Positions 1 to 5,297 of a stretch of 10,050 bases of DNA are shown piece after piece. The position numbers and the translations under genes were made by a program. The first letter of the stretch is position 1. Each line of letters starts with the position of its first letter. Origin of the DNA: an uncultured Pseudodesulfovibrio sp. (GTDB lineage Bacteria; Desulfobacterota; Desulfovibrionia; Desulfovibrionales; Desulfovibrionaceae); contig CAMYLL010000069.1 of assembly GCA_947259235.1 (NCBI GenBank), positions 1 through 10,050 of the forward strand, read 5' to 3'. The notes below the pieces were generated by a model. That model made no database searches. It saw only the letters and a list, made by a program, of their open reading frames with translations, and was not told the DNA's origin.

Positions 1-386
1 ACGCGCCGTGGCCTGCCGTAATCGAGGATGGCCTCCAGGGCGGCGCGGATGGTGCGGCCCGAGTAGAGCACATCGTCCACCAGCACGATGGAGGCGTCCT
101 CGATGTCGAACCCGATCTCGGAGCAGTTGATAGTGGGCGCCAGCTCAAGGTTGGTGGTCCAGTCGTCGCGGTAGAGGTTGATGTCAAGCTTGCCCAGGGG
201 AATCTTGCGCCCCAGGCGCTCGTCCAGCCGTTTCTTGATCCGCTCGGCCAGATCCGCGCCCCGCCGCTGGATGCCGATGATGGCCAGCCGCTCGTCGTCG
301 CCGCGACGCTCGTAGATTTCAAAGGCCAGACGCTCCAGGGTTCGATCCATTTCCCGGGCGTTTAAGATGGTGCCGCAATCTTTCAT
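1..386 (-). CDS. pyrR: PyrR-type uracil phosphoribosyltransferase / pyrimidine regulator, 3' end cut by window
   Basis: The first 128 codons of a type I phosphoribosyltransferase run leftward off the window. The ATG is at 386, and GAGG lies about 10 nt upstream of it. The PRPP-binding loop reads VLVDDVLYSGRTIRAA at residues 101-116 and is followed by DYGRPRR, a sequence typical of PyrR. An IIGIQRRGADLA segment lies near residues 36-47 and a KLDINLYRDDW segment at 66-76. PyrR makes UMP from uracil and PRPP; in Firmicutes it also binds pyr mRNA to control attenuation. RNA-binding control in this organism is not shown, because I see no PyrR-type terminator/antiterminator in the short leader. The gene is divergent from the HesB-like selenoprotein gene. 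The C-terminal ~50 residues are outside the window. Family assignment is strong. Confidence 0.93.
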   Translation of the reverse strand, partial: MKDCGTILNAREMDRTLERLAFEIYERRGDDERLAIIGIQRRGADLAERIKKRLDERLGRKIPLGKLDINLYRDDWTTNLELAPTINCSEIGFDIEDASIVLVDDVLYSGRTIRAALEAILDYGRPRR

Positions 387-430
387 CTGATCTGCCTCGC
401 TTGCCGTTGGGGACGTTTGCAACATCTGGA

Positions 431-457
431 ATTATCCCATCGACACCGGAGGGTCAA
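431..457 (-). promoter_or_regulatory. Candidate promoter of pyrR with extended -10
   Basis: On the - strand, TTGACC (457-452) is followed after 15 bp by GATAAT (436-431). TGG directly before the -10 gives an extended TGn element, which could compensate for the short spacing. It leaves about 40 nt of leader to the pyrR ATG. The call is by motif only. Confidence 0.4.
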
Positions 458-489
458 CAGCCGCGCCAAGGCGACTGCCCTTTTTGCGT

Positions 490-517
490 TTGACAAAGCG
501 TATTATAGGCCTTACCT
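490..517 (+). promoter_or_regulatory. Weak candidate promoter of the HesB-like selenoprotein gene
   Basis: A perfect -35 hexamer TTGACA is at 490-495. The -10 at normal spacing (TTACCT, 512-517) is poor. The AT-rich TATTATAGG at 501-509 is too close to serve as its partner. A promoter must lie in this divergent gap, since the gene opposite is pyrR, but the exact site is uncertain. Confidence 0.25.
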
Positions 518-550
518 CTTCCTTTCCCGACCACAGAACAGGAGGCATCA

Positions 551-874
551 ATGCTTGAAGTGACAGAAGCCGCCAAGAAGCAGCTCCAGGGCTACTTCCA
601 GGACAAGGAGCCCTCTCCGATCCGCGTGTACCTCGCGGCGGGGGGCTGAGCAGGCCCTCGCCTGACTCTGGCTCTGGATGAGCCTAGCGAAAAAGACGAA
701 GTTTTCGAGACCGACGGATTCACCTTTTTGATCGAAAAAGGACTCATGGGCCAAACCGGCGCCGTGAAGATCGACATGACCTACTACGGTTTTGTCGTTG
801 AGTCCGAAAAGCCCATCGGCGGCGGAGGCAGCTGCGATTCCGGCAGCTGCAGCAGCGGTTCCTGCTCCTGCTGA
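551..874 (+). CDS. HesB/IscA-like selenoprotein, Sec encoded by in-frame TGA at codon 33
   Basis: This is a 107-residue A-type Fe-S carrier-like protein (HesB/IscA family) read through one in-frame TGA at 647-649. AGGAGG at 540-545 with a 5-nt spacer fixes the ATG at 551. Aligned without gaps to the paralog at 1003 over the N-terminus, residues 24-38 read PIRVYLAAGG-U-AGPRL against PIRVHLADGG-C-SGPRL, so the TGA falls exactly on the conserved Cys33. That residue corresponds to the first cluster/iron ligand of IscA (Cys35 in E. coli). The frame then stays intact: LTLALDE, TDGFTFLI, KIDMTYYGFVVES and a Gly/Ser/Cys tail with four cysteines (SCDSGSCSSGSCSC), ending at TGA 872-874. HesB-like selenoproteins are a known bacterial family, so Sec is far more likely than a nonsense mutation. 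An automatic caller would split or miss this gene. The likely role is Fe-S or metal handling, or redox chemistry, in the cytoplasm; the actual function is unproven. Confidence 0.88.
647..649 (+). other. Selenocysteine codon (TGA, Sec33)
   Basis: TGA is in frame with the upstream ATG (32 codons before it) and with 74 sense codons after it. It sits where the neighbouring paralog has TGC for Cys33. It is flanked by conserved GG before and GPRL two residues after. Sec is inferred by Cys/Sec replacement and the adjacent hairpin; the selA/selB/selC machinery is not in the window. Confidence 0.85.
650..690 (+). promoter_or_regulatory. Candidate bacterial SECIS element
   Basis: Directly after the TGA lie two possible small hairpins. 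The better SECIS candidate has stem GGCTC (670-674) and GAGCC (680-684) with apical loop TGGAT. The loop starts 25 nt after the TGA and has G as its second base. A lower stem TCGC (658-661) with GCGA (687-690) can extend it across an internal loop. This fits the known bacterial pattern of a hairpin within the coding region close to UGA with a G in the first two loop positions, which SelB recognises. The competing hairpin is CAGGC (651-655) with GCCTG (660-664). Pairing was judged by eye. Confidence 0.6.
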
Positions 875-895
875 CCTGACAGGCCGATCTTTGGC

Positions 896-930
896 AAAAC
901 GGCGTCTCGTTTCGGGACGCCGTTTTTTTT
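896..930 (+). terminator. Rho-independent terminator after the selenoprotein gene
   Basis: GGCGTCTCG (901-909) pairs with CGGGACGCC (913-921), including one G-T pair, around a TTT loop. Eight T residues follow at 923-930, and the A-run at 896-899 can pair with part of them. It lies 22 nt after the stop codon and separates the two HesB-like genes transcriptionally. Confidence 0.9.
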
Positions 931-942
931 GTCGCCTCGGGC

Positions 943-970
943 TGGACAAGGAATAATTCCTACTTATATT
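943..970 (+). promoter_or_regulatory. Candidate sigma-70 promoter of the Cys-containing HesB-like gene
   Basis: TGGACA (943-948) and TATATT (965-970) are separated by 16 bp, each one base off consensus. The predicted start is near 977, about 25 nt before the ATG at 1003. It lies just after the upstream terminator, which supports independent transcription of the second paralog. An overlapping alternative is TTGTCG (929-934) with AATAAT (952-957), spaced 17 bp. Confidence 0.5.
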
Positions 971-1002
971 TTCCCCTGCAACACAAAAACACAGGAGACG
1001 AC

Positions 1003-1335
1003 ATGATCAACGTAACCGAAACAGCACAACAGGAACTGACCACATACTTCGAAGGCAAGGCAAAAGAACCCATCCGTGTTCATCTGGCCGACGGCGGCTG
1101 CTCCGGCCCCCGCCTGTCCCTGGCCCTGGACGAGGTTCGCGACGGCGACAAGAGCGTCCAGCAGGGAGAGTTCACCTTCCTCATCCAGGAAGAGCTGGCC
1201 GAGGCCACCGGAAAGGTGACCATCGACATGACCCAGTACGGCTTTTCCGTGGAATCCGAGAACCCCGTGGGTGGTGGCGGCGGCTGCGGCTGTTCCTCCT
1301 CGGGCGGATGCTCCTCCGGCGGCTGCGGCTGCTAG
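1003..1335 (+). CDS. HesB/IscA-like iron-sulfur carrier family protein, Cys paralog
   Basis: This 110-residue protein starts at an ATG with AGGAG (993-997) 5 nt upstream. It is a clear paralog of the gene at 551, with matching VTE, YF, PIRVHLADGGCSGPRLSLALDE, FTFLI and IDMTQYGFSVES blocks. It carries TGC for Cys33 where the other has TGA. The HesB/IscA fold (A-type carrier) normally uses one Cys in this position plus a C-terminal CxC pair. Here the tail is longer and Gly/Ser/Cys-rich, with five cysteines (GGGGGCGCSSSGGC, then SSGGCGC). The likely role is cytoplasmic binding of Fe-S clusters or another metal; the substrate is unknown. It is transcribed from its own candidate promoter and closed by a strong terminator. 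The pair probably arose by tandem duplication, but which residue was ancestral cannot be told from the window. Confidence 0.92.
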   Translation: MINVTETAQQELTTYFEGKAKEPIRVHLADGGCSGPRLSLALDEVRDGDKSVQQGEFTFLIQEELAEATGKVTIDMTQYGFSVESENPVGGGGGCGCSSSGGCSSGGCGC

Positions 1336-1360
1336 CGGACGAAAACACGCATTCAGGCAT

Positions 1361-1397
1361 AAGGCCGGCGGGACATATCCCGCCGGCCTTGTTTTTT
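1361..1397 (+). terminator. Strong rho-independent terminator after the second HesB-like gene
   Basis: A perfect 13-bp stem (AAGGCCGGCGGGA at 1361-1373 with its complement at 1378-1390) closes a CATA loop. It is followed by G and six T residues. It starts 25 nt after the stop codon. Confidence 0.95.
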
Positions 1398-1471
1398 GGT
1401 GCTGAAAAACGAAAGGCCCCCCGACAGCCTTGGACTCACATCGGGAGGACTGGAAAGGCGCAGGACAAACC

Positions 1472-1500
1472 AAAAGGGGCGGCGCTCCTGGCGCCGCCCC
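1472..1500 (-). terminator. Terminator of the leftward transporter operon
   Basis: GGGGCGGCGC (1476-1485) pairs perfectly with 1491-1500 around a 5-nt loop. On the - strand the stem is followed by TTTT (1475-1472). It lies 40 nt beyond the stop of the PaaK-like gene and faces the HesB-like genes, so it probably ends the operon. The T-run is short. Confidence 0.75.
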
Positions 1501-1539
1501 ATCCGATGAGGACCGCAATCCCGACCAAAGCCGGGTGAT

Positions 1540-2736
1540 TCAATCAAAAGTCCTTTCGTCGACGAGCTGTGGCGCGCCCGCCGGGATGGTCCCCGGCCTG
1601 ACGACCTCGACAACGGGTCTGAGCTTCATGACAGCCTGGAAATCCTCAACAAACGCATTCGTATCAATTTCCAGATCTGCTTCGAGTAGCACGACGAGTA
1701 CATCGCGTCCACCCGGATTCTTCACACGGATCTGCCATGCGCTTACATCGGGCTGCCTGGCACAGACCGTGGCGGCCTGGGCCGGATAGAGGAACTGCCC
1801 CTTGACCTTGGCGGTGTCGTCCGCGCGGCCCTTCCAGCCCGTGAGCTTGCGCGCCGTGCGGCCGCAGGCGCAGGGCGACAGATCGATGGACGACAGGTCG
1901 CCCGTGGCCAGCCGCACCAGGGGATAGTCCGTGAAAAACGGCGTGACCACCACCTCGCCCACCTCGCCCTCGGGCAGCGGCTCGCCCGTCACCGGGTCGC
2001 ATATCTCCACATGCCGGAAGTTGGACAGGTGCATCCCGCCAAGCTCCATGCACTCGTAGGCGATGCACCCCACATCCGCCGTGCCGTACCCCTGGCGCAC
2101 GGTGATGCCGAACATCTCCTCCACCTCGCGGCGCAGCCCCTCGGGCAGGGGTTCCGCCGCCACGTAGGCCTTCTTGAGTCGAAAATCCTTCCTGAGATCG
2201 AACCCGGCGGCCATGGCTTTCTCGCCGATGACCTTGAGATAGCTGGTCATGCCCACAAAGGCCGTCACGGGCAGGCCGGTCATGAACTCGATCTGCTTTT
2301 CCGTGTTGCCCGGCCCGGCGGGGATCACCGCGCAGCCGATGCCGCGCAGCGGCTGTTCGAGCATCAGCCCGGCAGGGGTCATGTGATAGGAAAAGGTCAT
2401 CTGCGCCAGATCGCCGGGCCGAAATCCAGCGGCGAAGAACCCCTCGGTCCATGCCCAGTAGTCCGGGTCCGCGCCCTCGGGGTCAAAGATGGGCCCGGGT
2501 GACTGGTATATGCGTCCCAGCTGTCCCGGTTCGCAGTTGAGAAACCACCGCAGCCCATGCTCCGCCTGCAGCCCGATGATATCCCGCTTGCGCAGGGGCG
2601 GTATGCGGCCGTAGTCCTCGAAGCTCTTGAAATCCTTGGCGCAGGCTCCCAGCTTCTCCAGCCGGGCGCGAAACTCGCCCGAGGACAGCTCCGCTTCGAG
2701 CAGCACCTCGCGCACCGCCTTCCATTTGCGTTTCAT
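1540..2736 (-). CDS. Phenylacetate-CoA ligase (PaaK)-like adenylate-forming protein, start uncertain
   Basis: From the first ATG (2736) this is 398 residues. It resembles the PaaK branch of AMP-forming acyl-CoA ligases, which activate aromatic or other carboxylic acids to CoA thioesters in the cytoplasm. Visible blocks are SPGPIFDPEG (79-88) at the place of the usual SSGTTGKP loop, YGTADVG (217-223), RLATGDL (275-281), a CACGR turn (289-293) and GRADDTAKVKG (303-313). PaaK-type proteins are usually 400-440 residues. The upstream frame, YYHEFETEPREKR, looks like a genuine family N-terminus, but no ATG, GTG or TTG precedes it closely. The next in-frame starts are TTG 2835, GTG 2853 and GTG 2922, none with a Shine-Dalgarno. 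The true start may therefore be lost or unusual. It is the last gene of the operon, followed by a terminator. The substrate is unknown. The degenerate loop suggests a variant subfamily rather than classical PaaK. Confidence 0.8.
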   Translation of the reverse strand: MKRKWKAVREVLLEAELSSGEFRARLEKLGACAKDFKSFEDYGRIPPLRKRDIIGLQAEHGLRWFLNCEPGQLGRIYQSPGPIFDPEGADPDYWAWTEGFFAAGFRPGDLAQMTFSYHMTPAGLMLEQPLRGIGCAVIPAGPGNTEKQIEFMTGLPVTAFVGMTSYLKVIGEKAMAAGFDLRKDFRLKKAYVAAEPLPEGLRREVEEMFGITVRQGYGTADVGCIAYECMELGGMHLSNFRHVEICDPVTGEPLPEGEVGEVVVTPFFTDYPLVRLATGDLSSIDLSPCACGRTARKLTGWKGRADDTAKVKGQFLYPAQAATVCARQPDVSAWQIRVKNPGGRDVLVVLLEADLEIDTNAFVEDFQAVMKLRPVVEVVRPGTIPAGAPQLVDERTFD

Positions 2737-2787
2737 CCGCTTCTCGCGCGGCTCGGTCTCGAATTCGTGGTAATAATGGGATGAATG

Positions 2788-2838
2788 CCTCCGGCGACAG
2801 CGAACCTCGTGACACGGGTTCTCTGGACTCTCCAAAAC
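2788..2838 (-). repeat. Imperfect dispersed repeat, copy A (upstream of PaaK-like gene)
   Basis: This 51-bp stretch shares both ends with copy B at 3859-3910. It begins GTTTTGGAGAGTCC and ends CGCCGGAGG on the - strand. Its centre holds an imperfect palindrome (GAACC paired with GGTTC). The ends match copy B at 13 of 14 and 9 of 9 bases, while the middle is divergent. The GGAGG at the end could be mistaken for, or used as, a ribosome binding site. Confidence 0.6.
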
Positions 2839-3035
2839 ATGGTGTGGCCCCACCGCCAAACGAGGCGTCAGCAATCCTTGAAACCGCTGGCGGCGGAGAT
2901 GGCCTGGATCAGCAAAAGTCACTTCATGCGTACGACAAAACCCGGAAAAGCTCTACCTTGTCTCTCAGTTGCACCGTCGATTTCACGCCTCGCCCCGGCC
3001 TGTCGGGACTCGCGAAAACGCCGAGCGCCCTTCCG
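2839..3035 (-). other. Intergenic stretch between livF and the PaaK-like gene, no gene seen
   Basis: These 197 bases, with the repeat copy beyond them, separate the livF stop (3036) from the PaaK-like gene. I see no credible gene, no terminator with a T-run and no convincing -35/-10 pair. A short stem CGCC/GGCG with loop TCGTTT lies near 2861-2874. The only open stretch on the - strand here is a 20-codon GTG-started frame (2924-2986) with no adequately spaced Shine-Dalgarno. Confidence 0.5.
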
Positions 3036-3854
3036 CTAGCCGAGCCACCGCTTTCTTCTGCGGTAGTGCTTCACATCGCGGTAGCTGCGCCGGTCGCCGC
3101 CGTGGCCCATGCCGAGGTAGAACTCCTGCACGTCCGGGTTGCCCAGCAGGTCTGCGGCCTTCCCCTCCATGACCACGCGGCCGTTCTCCATGATGTATCC
3201 CCGTCCGGCAACGGACAGCGCGGCGCGGGCGTTCTGCTCAACGAGAAGCACGGTGACGCCTTCCACGGAGTTAATCCGCTTGACGATGTCGAAAATCTCC
3301 TCCACCAGGAGCGGGGCCAGCCCCAGGGACGGCTCGTCCAGGAGCAACAGCTGGGGCCGGGCCATGATGGCGCGGCCGATGGCGCACATCTGCTGCTCGC
3401 CGCCGGACATATAGCCCGCCAATTGCTTGCGGCGCTCCCTGAGGCGCGGGAAATAATCGTAGACTTTCTCCAGGCCCCCGGCGATCTCCGAGCGCGGACG
3501 GGTGAAGGCGCCGCAGCGCAGGTTCTCCTCCACGGTCAGGTCCTCGAAGATGCGCCGTCCCTCCATGACCTGGAAGATGCCCTTGCGCACGATCTTCTCC
3601 GGGATGAGGTGCTGGATCGGCTCCCCTTGATAGATGACGGAGCCATCGGTGACCTCGCCGTCCTCGCATTCGAGCAGACCGGAGATCGCCTTGAGCGTGG
3701 TGGACTTGCCCGCGCCGTTGGCCCCGAGCAGGGCCGTTATCTCTCCCTTGGGACAGGCCAGGGAAAGCCCCTTGAGGACAAGGACCACGTCGTTGTAGAC
3801 CACTTCGAGATTTTCGACCTTGAGTACTTCGTTCACTGTGCTTCCGGCGTTCAC
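3036..3854 (-). CDS. livF: LIV-type ABC transporter ATP-binding protein LivF
   Basis: This 272-residue ABC ATPase powers import through the LivH/LivM permease pair at the inner membrane. Walker A is GANGAGKST (44-52), the Q-loop lies in GIFQVMEGRR (92-101), the signature is MSGGEQQM (149-156) and Walker B is LLLLDEP (169-175). A VEQNA segment replaces the H-loop, as is usual for LivF. The start is GTG at 3854 with GGAGG only 4 nt upstream. A second GTG at 3836 has GGAAG before it and is a possible alternative. LivF proteins are usually about 235-240 residues. This one continues past FYLG into a basic tail, RRSYRDVKHYRRRKRWLG. It follows the binding-protein gene after a 113-bp gap with a hairpin and repeat copy B. 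The ligand cannot be read from the ATPase. Confidence 0.95.
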   Translation of the reverse strand: MNAGSTVNEVLKVENLEVVYNDVVLVLKGLSLACPKGEITALLGANGAGKSTTLKAISGLLECEDGEVTDGSVIYQGEPIQHLIPEKIVRKGIFQVMEGRRIFEDLTVEENLRCGAFTRPRSEIAGGLEKVYDYFPRLRERRKQLAGYMSGGEQQMCAIGRAIMARPQLLLLDEPSLGLAPLLVEEIFDIVKRINSVEGVTVLLVEQNARAALSVAGRGYIMENGRVVMEGKAADLLGNPDVQEFYLGMGHGGDRRSYRDVKHYRRRKRWLG

Positions 3855-3858
3855 TCTA

Positions 3859-3910
3859 CCTCCGGCGGCCGGGGAACCCTCTGTGAAGGGGACCCAGGAC
3901 TCTCCAAGAC
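3859..3910 (-). repeat. Imperfect dispersed repeat, copy B (upstream of livF)
   Basis: This 52-bp stretch begins GTCTTGGAGAGTCC and ends CGCCGGAGG on the - strand, like copy A at 2788-2838. The centre is a loose palindrome (GGG/CCC arms). The last GGAGG is the apparent Shine-Dalgarno of livF, 4 nt from its GTG. Confidence 0.6.
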
Positions 3911-3919
3911 TCTATAAGG

Positions 3920-3953
3920 CCGGGGGAAGCCCCGCGTGCGGGACTTCCCCCGG
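3920..3953 (-). promoter_or_regulatory. Long intergenic hairpin downstream of the binding-protein gene
   Basis: CCGGGGGAAG (3920-3929) pairs with CTTCCCCCGG (3944-3953). After one C-A mismatch the inner arms CCCG (3931-3934) and CGGG (3939-3942) also pair. On the - strand it follows the binding-protein stop by 14 nt and is not followed by a T-run. It looks more like an mRNA-stabilising or attenuating hairpin than a full terminator. Confidence 0.65.
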
Positions 3954-3967
3954 ATTCATCTCTCGTT

Positions 3968-5209
3968 TTAGTGGCCCAGCCATTCGGCGCGGCGTTCCAG
4001 GATCTCTTCCTTGACGAAGGTCAGCTTCCCGTCCTTGAAGGTATAGAGGAACACGGCCGTATTGGGCCTGTGGTCATCGGGGAAGAAGGAGATGAGCGGC
4101 GCGAGGCCCATGGGGTCGAAGTCGCGCAGGGTCTCCATGGAGGTCTTGATGGTCTCGCCGGTGACGGGACCGTTGGCCGCGGCGCGCTTCATCCCCTCGG
4201 CCATGGTCAGGACCGAGACGAAACCACGGGTGAAGTGGGTCATCTGCGGCTTGCCCTCGGTCAGCCTCTCGATGACCTTCATGCCGGGCACATCCATGCC
4301 GTAGACCGCGGCGGCCTGGTTGGAATAGGAGCCGTTCGCATCGGCCCCGGCCAGGATGGACAGGTTCTCATCCGAACCCCAGATGTTGGTGAAGAACACG
4401 GTGTCCATGCCGATGTTCTTGGCGGACTTGAGAATGACCGAGGTGGACGGGGTGGTCCCGCCGATCCAGCAGAAGTCCGGGGCCTTGTCCTTGAGGGGCA
4501 GCAGCTCGGTGGTGGCGTCGATGGCGTTGAGGGCGACGTTGACCTCGCCCACCACCTCGTAGCCCAGCTCCACGGCGTAGTCCTTGCCCGCCGGGATGGG
4601 GGCGAGGCCGTACGGATGGTCGGGATAGATGAAGGCGACCCTGGGGGCGCGCTCCTGCGTCCAGCCGGTGCGGAAGTACTTGAGCGCGGCGCGCAGCTGG
4701 GTGGAATAGTCCGCTGCGGTAAAGAAGTTGTAGGGCGCCTTCTTCGGGTCCGTCAGATGGGCCGAGTAGGACGCGGAAAAGTTGGGGATCATGTCCTTGG
4801 CCACGTTGCGGATCAGGGCCTCGGTCACGGCGGAGCCGTAGCCCTGGATGCAGACCACGTGATCGGTGTTGACCATCTTCTTGTAGAGCGAGAGCCCCTG
4901 CTGGACGTTGTAGGCCGTGTCCTGCAGGTCGAACTCAATCATGCGGCCGTCGATGCCGCCGCTTTCATTGACATACCTGACGCCCGCCTTGAGGCCTTCG
5001 GCATAGGGCGCCCCCACGGACGAGGTGGGGCCGGAAAGGTCGATGAGCCCGCCGACGCGGATCGGCCCGGCGTCGTCGGCTGCTTCCTGTGCACCGTTTT
5101 CAGCGGTTGCGGTTTGCGCCGGTTTGTCTTCCCCGCCTCCGCAGCCAAAGAGCATCAGCCCGGCGACGAGCGCGATGCAGACCACGGTTATGATTTTCGA
5201 TACCCTCAT
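3968..5209 (-). CDS. LIV-type ABC transporter substrate-binding lipoprotein
   Basis: This 413-residue extracytoplasmic receptor captures the ligand for the LivHMGF importer. AGGAG lies 6 nt before the ATG at 5209. The N-terminus is a lipoprotein signal: MRVSK, a hydrophobic stretch to about residue 19 and lipobox LFGC with Cys23. An acidic, low-complexity linker follows to about residue 48. The type I periplasmic-binding fold (leucine/isoleucine/valine-binding family) begins at IRVGGLIDLSGPTSSVG (50-66). It includes a VNESGGIDG turn (80-88) and a QGYGSAVTEAL loop near residues 118-128 that probably belongs to the ligand pocket. Ligands of this family include branched-chain amino acids, amides, aromatic acids and others. 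The two acyl-CoA ligases in the operon point to a carboxylic acid, but this is inference. Hairpins on both sides of the gene suggest its mRNA level is set separately. Confidence 0.94.
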   Translation of the reverse strand: MRVSKIITVVCIALVAGLMLFGCGGGEDKPAQTATAENGAQEAADDAGPIRVGGLIDLSGPTSSVGAPYAEGLKAGVRYVNESGGIDGRMIEFDLQDTAYNVQQGLSLYKKMVNTDHVVCIQGYGSAVTEALIRNVAKDMIPNFSASYSAHLTDPKKAPYNFFTAADYSTQLRAALKYFRTGWTQERAPRVAFIYPDHPYGLAPIPAGKDYAVELGYEVVGEVNVALNAIDATTELLPLKDKAPDFCWIGGTTPSTSVILKSAKNIGMDTVFFTNIWGSDENLSILAGADANGSYSNQAAAVYGMDVPGMKVIERLTEGKPQMTHFTRGFVSVLTMAEGMKRAAANGPVTGETIKTSMETLRDFDPMGLAPLISFFPDDHRPNTAVFLYTFKDGKLTFVKEEILERRAEWLGH

Positions 5210-5238
5210 GTCAGTCTCCTAAGGGATTGAAGGTTGTC

Positions 5239-5266
5239 GCGTCCCGCACCATCCCGGGCGGGACGC
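5239..5266 (-). promoter_or_regulatory. Intergenic hairpin between livM and the binding-protein gene
   Basis: GCGTCCCGC (5239-5247) pairs perfectly with GCGGGACGC (5258-5266) around a 10-nt loop. On the - strand it is followed by GACAACC, not a T-run. It lies 29 nt upstream of the binding-protein ATG, so it could protect the 5' end of a processed message. Confidence 0.55.
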
Positions 5267-5280
5267 TTTCTCTATGTACA

Positions 5281-5296
5281 CCCGCGCGGACGCGGG
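5281..5296 (-). promoter_or_regulatory. Short hairpin at the livM stop codon
   Basis: CCCGCG (5281-5286) and CGCGGG (5291-5296) form a 6-bp stem with loop CGGA. It begins 1 nt after the livM stop on the - strand. There is no T-run. With the hairpin at 5239-5266 it makes a tandem structured spacer. Confidence 0.4.
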
Positions 5297-5297
5297 A

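Noticed and set aside
647..649. Reading the TGA as a nonsense mutation and the gene at 551 as a pseudogene
   Set aside because: The frame, conserved blocks and Cys-rich tail are intact on both sides; the TGA falls exactly on the conserved Cys column and a SECIS-like hairpin follows. Decay would not favour that one codon.
2924..2986. A 20-codon GTG-started frame on the - strand in the livF to PaaK-like gap
   Set aside because: Too short, no properly spaced ribosome binding site, no recognisable homology.
2781..3917. A 378-codon open frame on the + strand opposite livF
   Set aside because: Most of it mirrors livF; composition is that of antisense GC-rich codons, and it spans both repeat copies.
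3971..5230. A 419-codon open frame on the + strand opposite the binding-protein gene
   Set aside because: It is a shadow of the lipoprotein gene, with low-complexity Gly/His/Val/Asp composition and no family motif.
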